A stretch of DNA of 64,000 bases from Micromonospora haikouensis (GTDB lineage Bacteria; Actinomycetota; Actinomycetes; Mycobacteriales; Micromonosporaceae): assembly GCF_900091595.1 (NCBI RefSeq), contig NZ_FMCW01000033.1, forward strand, positions 16,622 to 80,621, read 5' to 3'. Shown here one piece after another: positions 50,975-59,638 of this stretch. Made by a program: the position numbers and the translations under genes. Every line of letters begins with the position of its first letter. Within the stretch, counting starts at the first letter, position 1. The notes beneath the pieces are model-generated. The model did not search any database, was not told where the DNA came from, and was given only the letters and a program-made list of their open reading frames with translations.

Positions 50975-52402
50975 TCAGCCGGTGGGGGCGAGATGGGTCA
51001 GCAGCGACCCGCCGTCGTCGAGGGCGCTGAGGTAGGAGCGGGCCCACGCCCGGATGTCGTTGCGGTGCAGGTGCTCGCGCATCGCCCGCATCCGCGGCGT
51101 GACGTCGGCCGGGTCGGCCTCGAGCGCCGAGAGCAGCCCCTGCTTGAGCCCCTCCAGGTCGTGCGGGTTGACCAGGTACGCCTGCGGCAGCTCGGCCGCC
51201 GACCCGGCGAACTCGCTGAGCAGCAGCGACCCCGTGTCGTCGACCCGGGCCGCCACGTACTCCTTCGCGACGAGGTTCATGCCGTCGCGCAGCGGGGTCA
51301 CCGCCATCACGTCGGCGACCCGGTAGAGCGCCGCCAGCTCGGCCCGGTCGAACGGCTGGGTGAGGTAGTGGATGGCCGGCTCGCCCACCCGGCCGAACTC
51401 GCCGTTGATCCGCCCCACCTCGCGCTCGACCCGGTCGCGGAGGATCTGGTATTGCGTGACCCGCTCCCGGCTGGGCACCGCCACCTGCACCAGCACCGTG
51501 TCGCGCACCTTGACGTGCCCGCTGGCCAACAGCTCGCTGTAGGCCTTGAGCCGCTGCTCGATGCCCTTGGTGTAGTCCATCCGGTCGACGCTGAGGATGA
51601 CGTGGCCGGGGTCGCCGAGGTCGTGGCGCAGCCGCTGGGCCCGCGCCACCACGTCGGGGCGGGCGGCCAGCGCGGCCATCTCGGCGGTGTCGATCGAGAC
51701 CGGGAACGCCCCGATGCGGACCACCCGGTCGTCGACGCCGATGCGTCGGTCGGTCGCCGGCAGCTCCAGCACCTTTGCCACCAGTTGGGCGAAGTTGTGG
51801 GCGGCCTGGGCGCGCTGGAAGCCGATCAGGTCGGCGCCGAGCATGCCGCGCAGCAGTTCGGCCCGGCGGGGGAGCTGCATGAACAGCTCCGGCGGCGGGA
51901 ACGGCACGTGCATGAAGAAGCCGATCCGCAGGTCGGGGCGCAGCTCGCGCAGCAGGCCGGGCACCAGCTGCAGGTGGTAGTCCTGCACCCAGACCACCGC
52001 GCCCTGCTCGGCCGCCTCGGCGGTCGCCTCGGCGAACCGCTGGTTGACCCGCTGGTACGCCTCCCACCAGCGGCGGTGGTATTCCGGCTGCTCCACCGCG
52101 TCGTGGTAGAGCGGCCACAGGGTCGAGTTGGCGAAGCCCTCGTAGTGGTCGCGGAAGTCCTCGCCGCTCAGCGGCACGGCGCGCATCCGCACGCTGCCGA
52201 TGTCGGGCAGGCTCGGCGCCGGCCCGGTGCCGCCGGCCCAGCCGACCCAGGTGGCCGGCGTGTGCCGCAGCAGGGGATGCAGGGCGCTCACCAGCCCGCC
52301 GGGGCTGCGTCGCCATTCGCAGGCGCCGTCGGGCGCCACACTGTCGTCGATGGGCAGGCGGTTGGCCACCACCACGAGGGAACTCTGTCGCATCTCGGGC
52401 AT
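50975..52402 (-). CDS. otsA: Alpha,alpha-trehalose-phosphate synthase (UDP/GDP-forming)
   Basis: OtsA (475 aa) makes trehalose-6-phosphate from a nucleotide glucose and glucose-6-phosphate. GT20 motifs are VVVANRLPIDD, RSPGGLVSAL, WVGWAGG, VWVQDYHLQLVPGLLR, LSVDRMDYTKGI and TPLRDGMNLVAKEYVA. ATG at 52402 starts MPEMRQSSLV; ATG at 52393 is an alternative. No otsB is found in the window. It fits stress and cell-envelope sugar metabolism with glucokinase nearby. Confidence 0.95.
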   Translation of the reverse strand: MPEMRQSSLVVVANRLPIDDSVAPDGACEWRRSPGGLVSALHPLLRHTPATWVGWAGGTGPAPSLPDIGSVRMRAVPLSGEDFRDHYEGFANSTLWPLYHDAVEQPEYHRRWWEAYQRVNQRFAEATAEAAEQGAVVWVQDYHLQLVPGLLRELRPDLRIGFFMHVPFPPPELFMQLPRRAELLRGMLGADLIGFQRAQAAHNFAQLVAKVLELPATDRRIGVDDRVVRIGAFPVSIDTAEMAALAARPDVVARAQRLRHDLGDPGHVILSVDRMDYTKGIEQRLKAYSELLASGHVKVRDTVLVQVAVPSRERVTQYQILRDRVEREVGRINGEFGRVGEPAIHYLTQPFDRAELAALYRVADVMAVTPLRDGMNLVAKEYVAARVDDTGSLLLSEFAGSAAELPQAYLVNPHDLEGLKQGLLSALEADPADVTPRMRAMREHLHRNDIRAWARSYLSALDDGGSLLTHLAPTG

Positions 52403-52599
52403 TCCGATCAGCAGAGACCGACCACCGCTAGCAAGGAACAACCGGGCAGCCAGTGCGGGAAGTGACGTACAGCGGTATTCCTACTGACAGTAAGTTACAC
52501 CACTGTTACGCCCCATGCCGGGGGCGGTGCGCGTCCCGCAATTCGGGCATCCGCTGTCCGCCTGTGGGGACGGGTCACTACCCGGCGTATCGGGCCTCC

Positions 52600-53427
52600 T
52601 CAGACGCGGGCGCCGTCGTCGGGGTCGTCGTCGGAGTCCCCGGGGCGCAGCCGCCAGATCAGCGTCACGAAGCCGGCGAGGATGCCGGTGAAGCCGAGCA
52701 GGGTCACCACGGACGGGTCCACCGGCAGCAGCGTCGGCTCCAGGAAGAGCACGAACCCGGCGACGATGGCCAGCACGCCGGCCACCGCGTACTTGGAGAC
52801 GCGGGGTAACGGCGGTGGCGGCGGCGGGGTGTAGCGCTCGTCGGCGTCGTCGGGCAGGCCGGCGCCGAAGGTGTCCAGCCCGTCCAACAGGGACGGCTCG
52901 TCCTGCCGTGGGCCGCCGACGGAGACGCCCGAGACGTCGGCGGCCCACGGCAGCCGGCGTACGTCGGTGGCGGTGCCGCCCTCGTCCGCGCCGACCCGGC
53001 CGGTCGTGCCGGCCGGCTGCTCGTCGGGCTCGTCGTCGATGTCCTCGGCGGCGGGCCAGGGGTGCGCCCCGGCGGCCGGCGCGGTGTGGAAGCCGGCCAC
53101 GATGCGGGCCCACTCGGCGTCGACGTCGGGCTCGTCGCGGGCCGGCGCGGCGGGGGCCTCCTCGGCGAGCTGGGTGAGGTAGTCACGCGCGGTCGTCAGG
53201 TGGGAGCGGTCGACGTAGAGCCGGTCCACGGGGCGGGCCGGGACGGTGGTGGTGCGGGTGACCGGGTTCAGGTCGGCCGACGGCTGCAGGTACGCGGCGA
53301 TGCCGCCCGCGGCCAGCACGTCGAGCAGGTGCTCGCCCACGCGCGGATCCACGTCGCCGGCGACCGCGTACTCGCTCGCGTCGAGCCCGTTGTCCCGCCG
53401 TCCCCGGCGGGCCCTACCCGCTGACAC
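52600..53427 (-). CDS. Hypothetical membrane protein with two C-terminal helices
   Basis: This 275-aa protein has a long cytoplasmic N-terminal region. An early part, VGEHLLDVLAAGGIAAYLQPSAD and RLYVDRSHLTTARDYLTQ, looks like a small domain, followed by acidic disorder. At the C-terminus, after a PPPPPPLPRVSK stretch, two helices (YAVAGVLAIVAGFVLFLEP and VTLLGFTGILAGFVTLIWRL) form a hairpin. The GTG at 53427 has GAGGGAGGG upstream. Actinomycete homologues are uncharacterised and no function is evident. Confidence 0.8.
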   Translation of the reverse strand: MSAGRARRGRRDNGLDASEYAVAGDVDPRVGEHLLDVLAAGGIAAYLQPSADLNPVTRTTTVPARPVDRLYVDRSHLTTARDYLTQLAEEAPAAPARDEPDVDAEWARIVAGFHTAPAAGAHPWPAAEDIDDEPDEQPAGTTGRVGADEGGTATDVRRLPWAADVSGVSVGGPRQDEPSLLDGLDTFGAGLPDDADERYTPPPPPPLPRVSKYAVAGVLAIVAGFVLFLEPTLLPVDPSVVTLLGFTGILAGFVTLIWRLRPGDSDDDPDDGARV

Positions 53428-53669
53428 CGGACACCCTCCCTCGCGCACCTCCCGGTGCGGTAAGCACCCGACGCCCCGCACGCCGTGCCCTGAATCGTGA
53501 CACGTCAGGGCCCCCTTCCGGGAGTGCGTTGTGGCGCGCCGTACGAAGTAAGGCCCCTGCCGCAGGTCGGGGCGGGGCCTCAATGTCGGTTTTCGCTAAT
53601 CGCTTGCCAACAGAAGCCCCGTGCCCCGGCCCGCCACCAGCACCGCCCAGGCCCACCTGCCCCTGCCGA

Positions 53670-53982
53670 CACCTACGCAGCTGAGTCGAATACGACATCA
53701 CCACCCCGCACCACCCCACCCCCGTCCCCCGCCCAGCCCACCCCCGTCCCGCCCGCTCCCGTCCCCGGGTCGGTGATCAAGAGAAAAGCGTCAGAGTTGA
53801 TCTCTGCGATGACACAATTCTCTTGATCACCGGCCCGGGAGCAGCGCGGGCGGGGGCCGGCAGGCAGGGGAGGGGCGGAGGCGCAGAGGGGCGGAGCGCG
53901 GGCGGGGCGGGACGGGGGTGGGACGGCGAGGGCGGGGCATCGGGTGGTTGGTGATGTCGTATGTGACTCAGCTGCGTAGGTG
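53670..53982. mobile_element. Nested inverted-repeat element (MITE-like)
   Basis: Outer arms of 34 bp (53670-53703 and 53949-53982, starting CACCTACGCAGCTGAGTC) match at 32 positions. A second matching block of about 18 bp (CCCACCCCCGTCCCGCCC, 53737-53754) recurs inverted on the right side, and the centre is a 62-bp palindrome. The left half is C-rich and the right half G-rich on the same strand, as expected for one folded inverted structure. No coding capacity. Inverted ends without a transposase are typical of MITEs; mobility is inferred. Confidence 0.65.
53771..53832. repeat. GTGATCAAGAG-family palindrome (copy 2), centre of the 313-bp element
   Basis: Perfect 15-bp arms CGGTGATCAAGAGAA and TTCTCTTGATCACCG enclose 32 bases. 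The interior keeps GCGTCA, GATCTCTGC and TGAC blocks in the same order as the palindrome at 14343-14400, so both are members of one family. Confidence 0.8.
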
Positions 53983-54192
53983 CCGCATGGCAGGAGCGGC
54001 TCTCGCGTTGGCGCGTTCTCGCACGTGATGGCGGAGGGCGGTTGCCCGGCCGGGCGGCCTGTCTCGGCCTCAGCGGTCGGGCGGGATGGCCTTGGCGCCC
54101 GTGAACCCGGTGGCCGCGGTATGCCGGTGGACCTGGCAAGCCCGGTGGATCCCGTTGACCGGGGGATCCGTCGCCGGGCCCGGTCGGCGTGG

Positions 54193-57100
54193 CTAGTCGG
54201 TGGTGCCGGCTAGCCGGAGCAGGCCCGGGGCGTGGTTGCGGGCCGCGAACCCGCGCACCTCGGCCAGCACCTGCGCCGCGCCCGCCGGGTCCACCTCGCG
54301 CAGGGTGGGCACCGACAGCGCGGCGGCGAGCACGTGGTCGGTCAGGTCGCCCATCCGCCGGTACTGCTCGGCCGCCGACCGGAACAACTCGGCGGCGGTC
54401 CGGGCGTCGCCGGTCGACCCGGCCAGCGCGGCCTCCGCCGCCTGCCCGGCGGCCCGGGCCCAGGGCGTCATCCGGGGCGCGGAGGTCAGCAGTCGGCGCA
54501 CCCGGCGGGCCGCGTCCCCGCCGAGCACCACCGCGACGTGGCCGATCGCCGGCACCCACTCGGCGAACGGGATCTCCCGGGTCCGCCGCCAGTCCTCGTC
54601 CAGCTCGGCGAGCAGCCGCAGCGCCTCGGCCTCGCGCCCCTGCACGGCCCGGCACAGCGCCGCGTGGGCCAACGTGGACCGCAGCACCCGGTGGAAGCCG
54701 GACCGCCGCCCGGCAGCCACCGCCCGCTCCACCTGGTCCGGGCCGCCGCCGTCGGCCGGGGCCTCCGGGTCGCCGCGCAGCGTCCGCATCCAGCCGGACA
54801 CCGCGACGATGTGCATGTCCCACTCGCCGGTCGGCCGGCGCGTCGACTCGGCCGCCAGGTCGGCCGCCGCACCCCAGTCCCCGTCGTAGTACGACCGGGC
54901 CCACTGGTCCTCGAAGCTCGCGGTGAGGCTGTGCTCGCCACCGAGGTCCAGCGAGCGCTGCTCGTCCACCAGCCGCGCCGAGCCGGCCAGGTCGCCCTCC
55001 TCCTGCAACGCCCAGGCCAGGTTGTGCACCGCCCGCCGGCGGCTGGCGAGCCGCTCCACCCGGCAGTGCTCGGTGATCTCGACCAGCTCCGCGTACGCCT
55101 CCGGCACCCCCGACAGGTAACGGGCCACCGCGAGGGTGATCCGGGCGCTCGCGCTGACCTCCAGCAGCTGGAGCCGCTCGGCCAGGCCCGCCGCGGTCCG
55201 GGCCGCCGCGCACGCGGGCTCGGTCTCCGCGTTGAGCATGTGCACCCGGGCCAGCTCCAGCAGGGCGCTCGCCTTCTCCTCGCTGTCGGGCAGGTCGGTG
55301 TAGATGCCGATGGCCCGGTCCAGGCAGCGCAGCGTCTCGGCCCGGTCCGCCCGCCGCCACGCGGCGGTGGCGAGCAGCGTCCAGGCCCGCGCCGCCCCCG
55401 TCGGCTCGCCGGCCCCGGCCAGCTCGCCGGCCAGCCGGGCCAACCGTGCCGCGCCGCCGTCGACGAGGAACGCGTCCCCGTCGCGGAACAGCGCCAGCTC
55501 GGCGTCGAACAGCTCCAGCGTCGGCTCGGGTCCGCCGGGCAGGGCCAGCGCCCGCCCCATCAGGGTCGCGGCGGTGTCCAGCGCGTGCAGCTCGTACGCC
55601 CGGCGGGCCGCCCGGTGCAGCGCGGCCCGCGCCGCCGGCACGTAGGGCGTGGTGTCCAGCCCGACGGTACGGGCGATCTCGTGCGCCGCCCAGCGGTGGT
55701 TGGCGAGCACCTCGACCAGGTCCTGCTGCCGGCCGTCGGTGACCTGCTCCAGCCAGTCGGCGGTGCTCTGGTGGCGCGCCACCCGCTCGGTGCGGGGCAG
55801 CCGCTGATAGCACACGTCGCGCACCAGGACGTGCCGGAAGCGGTACTCGGGCTGGCCCGGCATCGTCGAGCTGGGCTGCTCGTATACCAGGTCCCGGCGC
55901 TGCAGCCGGCCCAGCGCCCGCTCCACCCACCGCACGGGGCGGCCCAGCGCGGTGGCCACCGGCCCCGGCCAGAACTGCACGCCGACGACGGCGGCGGCCT
56001 GGAGCACGGCCCGGTCGGCCGGGTCGAGCAGGTCGAGCCGGTTGGCGATGACCGCCTGCACCGTGCGCGGCATCTCCGGCGTACGGGCCGGGTCGGCCCG
56101 CCCGGCGGGGTCGACGAGCCCGCCGTCGAGCAGCATCCGGGCGTACTCCTGGGCGTAGAGCGGGTTGCCGTCGGCGAACTCGATCAGCGGCCCCCGGGAC
56201 GCGGGCAGCAGCGCGGACTGCCCGAGCAGCAGCGAGTAGAGGGTGTCGATGTCGGAGTCGTGCATCGGCGGCACCGAGATCGACATCGCCCCGCTGATCG
56301 TGCCCGTCCAGGCCGGGTGCCGCTCCCGCAGCTCGGGCCGCGCGGTCGCCAGCACCAGCAGCGGCACGCCCCGGGCCGCCGCGCCGAGCTGCTCGACGAA
56401 GGCGAGCATCGCCTGGTCTGCCCAGTGCATGTCCTCGAACACCAGCACCGTCGGGCCCGCCGCGGCCAGGGCGAGCAGGAACCGCCGCCAGGACGTCTCG
56501 GTCTCGCCCGGGGTGAGTCGCTCGCCGGGCAGGCCGATGAGCGGGCCGAGCGGGTCGGCCAGCCGCACGGCGTGCGGGTCGCCCAGCCGGGCCAGCCGCT
56601 GCCGCAGCCGGTCGCCGAGCGCCGCCGGGTCGTCGACGGTCGACACGCCGACCCAGCCCTTCACGATGTCGGCGAGCGCGGCGTACGTGACGTTCTCGCC
56701 GAACGGCGGGCACTGCCCGACCAGCCAGGTGATCGGCGGGCCGGGCAGGCTGGCGGCGTGCCGGGCCAGCTCGCGCAGCAGCCGGCTCTTGCCCACCCCC
56801 GCCGAGCCGAAGACGGTGACGAGCTGCGAGGTGCGCTCGGTCACCGTGCGGTGCAGGGCGTTGACCAGCAGGCCGCGTTCGTGTTCCCGGTTGACCATCG
56901 GGGTCAGCTCGGCGGTCGTCAGGTCCCGCTGGGGCAGCGCCCGCACGGCCAGCCAGATCCGGCTGACCGCGGAGCGGCCCCGCAGCGTCACCGGCGGCCG
57001 GTCGGCGTACTCCATGTCGTGCCGGGTCGCCGCCCAGGTGCTCTCGTCGACGACCACGCCGCCCGACGGCGCGAGCGACTGCAACCGCGAGGCGGTGTTG

Positions 57101-57660
57101 ACCACGTCGCCGGTGACGAAACCCTGCCCGCCGTCGCGGGCGGCGGACAGGTCGACCAGCGCCTCGCCGGTGGCGATGCCGACCCGGAAGCCGAGCGGCG
57201 GGTGCGGTCCGGCCGGCTGGCGGGCCAGGTTGCGTTGCAGCTCCAGCCCCGCCCGTACGCAGCGCAGCGCGTCGTTGTCGGTGGCCACGGGCGCCCCGAA
57301 CAGCGCCATCACCGCGTCGCCGATGAACTTCTCGACCACCCCGCCGTACTGGTGCACCAGCCGTCGTACTGTGGCGAAGTAGGCCTGCTGGAGGTTGCGG
57401 GCCTGCTCCGGGTCGGCCCGCTCCGCGTACGTCGTGAAGTCGACGATGTCGATGAACAGGACACTGACCTGCCGGCGGTCCTCCTGCACGACCACCGGCC
57501 GGTCCCGCAGCGGCTGCCCGCAGCTGGTGCAGAAGTTGGCCTCGACGCTGTTGGCGTGCCCGCAGGTGGCGCAGCCACGGGTCAGGGCCTGCCCGCACCC
57601 ACCGCAGAAGCGGTCGTCCGGACCGGCTTCGCGTGAGCAGTGTCCACACTTGAGGTCGAT
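54193..57660 (-). CDS. Zinc-ribbon adenylate cyclase with AAA/TPR-like domains
   Basis: This protein of about 1155 aa has two N-terminal zinc ribbons (CGHC/CGGC and CATC/CTSC), a class III cyclase domain, an NB-ARC/AAA-like ATPase (GSAGVGKSRLL; VLVFEDMHWAD) and a helical C-terminus. Cyclase metal sites FIDIVDFT and FIGDAV, the adenine-selecting Lys in EKFIGD, and VNTASRL are all kept, so it should make cAMP. The zinc ribbons have no ATG, GTG or TTG ahead of them in frame; an ATC at 57660 sits 6 bases after GGAG and is my proposed start. If that is wrong, translation starts at GTG 57495 and the ribbons are lost. Confidence 0.82.
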   Translation of the reverse strand: MDLKCGHCSREAGPDDRFCGGCGQALTRGCATCGHANSVEANFCTSCGQPLRDRPVVVQEDRRQVSVLFIDIVDFTTYAERADPEQARNLQQAYFATVRRLVHQYGGVVEKFIGDAVMALFGAPVATDNDALRCVRAGLELQRNLARQPAGPHPPLGFRVGIATGEALVDLSAARDGGQGFVTGDVVNTASRLQSLAPSGGVVVDESTWAATRHDMEYADRPPVTLRGRSAVSRIWLAVRALPQRDLTTAELTPMVNREHERGLLVNALHRTVTERTSQLVTVFGSAGVGKSRLLRELARHAASLPGPPITWLVGQCPPFGENVTYAALADIVKGWVGVSTVDDPAALGDRLRQRLARLGDPHAVRLADPLGPLIGLPGERLTPGETETSWRRFLLALAAAGPTVLVFEDMHWADQAMLAFVEQLGAAARGVPLLVLATARPELRERHPAWTGTISGAMSISVPPMHDSDIDTLYSLLLGQSALLPASRGPLIEFADGNPLYAQEYARMLLDGGLVDPAGRADPARTPEMPRTVQAVIANRLDLLDPADRAVLQAAAVVGVQFWPGPVATALGRPVRWVERALGRLQRRDLVYEQPSSTMPGQPEYRFRHVLVRDVCYQRLPRTERVARHQSTADWLEQVTDGRQQDLVEVLANHRWAAHEIARTVGLDTTPYVPAARAALHRAARRAYELHALDTAATLMGRALALPGGPEPTLELFDAELALFRDGDAFLVDGGAARLARLAGELAGAGEPTGAARAWTLLATAAWRRADRAETLRCLDRAIGIYTDLPDSEEKASALLELARVHMLNAETEPACAAARTAAGLAERLQLLEVSASARITLAVARYLSGVPEAYAELVEITEHCRVERLASRRRAVHNLAWALQEEGDLAGSARLVDEQRSLDLGGEHSLTASFEDQWARSYYDGDWGAAADLAAESTRRPTGEWDMHIVAVSGWMRTLRGDPEAPADGGGPDQVERAVAAGRRSGFHRVLRSTLAHAALCRAVQGREAEALRLLAELDEDWRRTREIPFAEWVPAIGHVAVVLGGDAARRVRRLLTSAPRMTPWARAAGQAAEAALAGSTGDARTAAELFRSAAEQYRRMGDLTDHVLAAALSVPTLREVDPAGAAQVLAEVRGFAARNHAPGLLRLAGTTD

Positions 57661-57796
57661 GGTCGGCTCCAGAGCGCGAGGTGGGCCCAGTATCGCGCCA
57701 GGCGGCAGAGTCGGCTACCCGATATGCAGGCGGATCGTGCGCCCGACCGGGTCAGACTAACCTTCCGCTCAGGACATGAAACGCCAGGAGAGTGCC

Positions 57797-58045
57797 GTGC
57801 ACGTACGACTGTCAGCCGCGTGGACGGACCCGCGAGGCACCATGTGGGCACCGGGCGACACGGTCGACGTCGACGCCGTCACTCTCGCCGCATTGGAGGA
57901 GCAGGGCATGGTAGACACGCCGGACGGTCAGGGCACCGCCCCCGACCAGGGCAGCACGAAGACCACCACGACGACCAAGCCGACCGACCCGTCGAAGATC
58001 GGCCCCGGCCCGAGCGCGCCGCCCGCGGACGAGCCGGGCAAGTGA
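57797..58045 (+). CDS. Small hypothetical protein
   Basis: This 82-aa protein has a short globular start (VHVRLSAAWTDPRGTMWAPGDTVDVDAVTLAALEEQGMV), like a small beta-barrel core, then a Thr/Lys/Pro-rich tail. GTG at 57797 with AGGAGAG upstream. Actinomycete relatives are short, uncharacterised proteins. It is divergent from the cyclase gene and convergent with the Crp gene. Confidence 0.7.
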   Translation: MHVRLSAAWTDPRGTMWAPGDTVDVDAVTLAALEEQGMVDTPDGQGTAPDQGSTKTTTTTKPTDPSKIGPGPSAPPADEPGK

Positions 58046-58050
58046 TCCGA

Positions 58051-58094
58051 CGCTGACGCCGGCCGTGCCCTGGTGGACGCGGCCGGCATCAGCG
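58051..58094. terminator. Bidirectional terminator after the small ORF
   Basis: Arms GCTGACGCCGGCCG and its complement, with one mismatch, surround 14 bases between two convergent genes. Confidence 0.7.
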
Positions 58095-58138
58095 CTCAGG
58101 CCAGCGCGGGCCGTCGCTCGGGCCGGCGCAGCGGTCGG

Positions 58139-58831
58139 TCAGCGGTCGCTCATGCCGGCGCGGCGGCGCAGCGCCGCCACGTCGGTGACCACGATCCGGC
58201 GGCCCTCCGTGCGCAGCCAGCCCCGGCTGGCGAAGGACCCGATGGCCTGGTTGACGCTCTGCCGCGAGCCCCCGGCCATCTCGGCGAGCTGGCTCTGGTT
58301 GAGCTCGATGGTGATCATCGGGGCCTGGCTCTCGCCGGCCAGCCGCACCAGCGTCTTGGCCACCCGGCCGGGCAGGTCGAGGAAGACGTGGTCGGCGTTC
58401 TGCTCGGTCAGCCGGCGGATCAGCCCGCCGAGGGAGCGCATCACCGCGTCGAGGATGCGCGGGTTGGAGTGCACCAGCTCCATGAACGCGGGCCGGGACA
58501 GCGCGAGGGCGGCGCAGTCCTCGATCGCCTCGGCCGACGCGGAGCGGGTGGAGGCGTCGAGCAGGGAGACCTCGCCGAGGACGTCCGGGGGACGGATCAC
58601 CGACAGCACGGCCCGCTCGCCGGTCGGCGCGGTGCGGAACACGGCCACCGCGCCGCGGCGCAGCACGATCAGGGACTCGCCGGGGTCGTTCTCGACGAAG
58701 AGCAACTGGCCCTTGCGGTACGTGCGCGGCACCGCCGCCGCGATCACCCGCTGCCGCACCTCCGGCTCCAGGCCGGCGAACATCTCGACACCCGTGAGCG
58801 CGTCACCCGGCTCCGGCAGGCGCATCTCCAC
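58139..58831 (-). CDS. Crp/Fnr-family transcriptional regulator
   Basis: This 230-aa regulator has a cyclic-nucleotide-binding domain (about 15-130) with phosphate-binding-cassette residues GEVSLLD and TRSASAEA, matching the Glu and Arg/Ser that bind cAMP in CRP. The C-terminal HTH is ELNQSQLAEMAGGSRQSVNQAIGSFASRGWLRTEG. GTG at 58831 with GGGGAGG upstream; ATG at 58825 is the alternative. It lies about 480 bases past the cyclase gene start, so cAMP from that enzyme could be its ligand (inference). Some relatives respond to other ligands. Confidence 0.92.
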   Translation of the reverse strand: MEMRLPEPGDALTGVEMFAGLEPEVRQRVIAAAVPRTYRKGQLLFVENDPGESLIVLRRGAVAVFRTAPTGERAVLSVIRPPDVLGEVSLLDASTRSASAEAIEDCAALALSRPAFMELVHSNPRILDAVMRSLGGLIRRLTEQNADHVFLDLPGRVAKTLVRLAGESQAPMITIELNQSQLAEMAGGSRQSVNQAIGSFASRGWLRTEGRRIVVTDVAALRRRAGMSDR

Positions 58832-59076
58832 GGCCCAACCCCTCCCCGGTAAAGGACCTCAACTCGCGGCCGGGTGAACCCGTCAGCCCCCGCCGCGAGG
58901 TCGCGAACCGGTTCGGTGTCCGGTAGCGGCACTCATCAGATCATGACGGCCCGGTCGCCCGCTGTACACCCCCGGCGACACTTCCGTAACAGTCCCGAGC
59001 TGCGGCGCTGGGGCGTCGTGCCGGGCGCGCCCCCCGGCTGGCGGCCGGTGGCATCGGTGGGCGAGGATGGCGGGCG

Positions 59077-59574
59077 ATGGTATACCGCTACTTCTACGAC
59101 TGCGAGTTCATCGAGGACGGGCGCACCGTCGACCTCGTGTCGATCGGCGTCGTCGACGAGAACGGGCGCGAGTTCTACGCCGTCTCCACGGAGTTCGACG
59201 ACTCCCGCGCCGTGCCCTGGGTGCGCCGCAACGTCCTGGACCGGCTGCCCTCGCCGGCCGACCGGGCCTGGCGGTCGCGGGAGCGGATCCGCGACGACCT
59301 CTACGACTTCCTGATGGAGCCGATCCGGGGCCGGCCGGGCGAGCAGCTGGAGCTGTGGGCCTGGTACGCCGCGTACGACCACGTGGTGCTGGCCCAGCTC
59401 TGGGGCTCGATGCCGGGGCTGCCCCGGGAGATCCCCCGGTTCACCAAGGAGCTGCGCCAGCTCTGGGACGACCGGGGCCGGCCGCCCCTGCCGAACGCCG
59501 ACGCGGCCCGGCACGACGCGCTGGTCGATGCCCGGCACAACCTCGCCCGCTGGCGTGCGATGACGGCCCGCTGA
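59077..59574 (+). CDS. 3'-5' exoribonuclease (Rv2179c/AS-like, DEDDh)
   Basis: This 165-aa DnaQ-fold RNase resembles M. tuberculosis Rv2179c, reported to remove 3' overhangs from RNA. DEDD residues are in YDCEFIEDG (Asp, Glu), WYAAYDHVVLAQL (Asp) and RHDALVDARHNL (His, Asp). It lacks other domains. ATG at 59077. The gene follows the order seen after pimB in mycobacteria and is divergent from the Crp gene across 245 bases. Confidence 0.88.
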   Translation: MVYRYFYDCEFIEDGRTVDLVSIGVVDENGREFYAVSTEFDDSRAVPWVRRNVLDRLPSPADRAWRSRERIRDDLYDFLMEPIRGRPGEQLELWAWYAAYDHVVLAQLWGSMPGLPREIPRFTKELRQLWDDRGRPPLPNADAARHDALVDARHNLARWRAMTAR

Positions 59575-59638
59575 TCAGGTTTGGCGGGTGCTCTCCGGGG
59601 CACCGGGTCGGCGTCGAGCCGATCGAGGGAGTGCCGCC

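Larger units (their letters stand above)
53428..54192. other. Gene-free region built around a 313-bp inverted repeat
   Basis: No gene is convincing in these 765 bases. 53428-53669 has a short GCCCTGA/TCAGGGC hairpin near 53487-53511 and otherwise unremarkable sequence. 53670-53982 is a nested inverted repeat. 53983-54192 has a GGATCCC/GGGATCC hairpin near 54147-54169 that could end the cyclase transcript. Confidence 0.6.

Noticed and set aside
52440..52520. GTTACACCACTGTTAC and TACTGACAGTA motifs upstream of otsA as a possible operator
   Set aside because: Short, common dyads without a second supporting site; noted but not strong enough.
53777..57649. Long minus-strand frame starting GTG at 57649 opposite frame to the cyclase
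   Set aside because: It is Arg/Gly/Pro-rich shadow sequence; the cyclase, AAA and zinc-ribbon motifs are all in the other frame.
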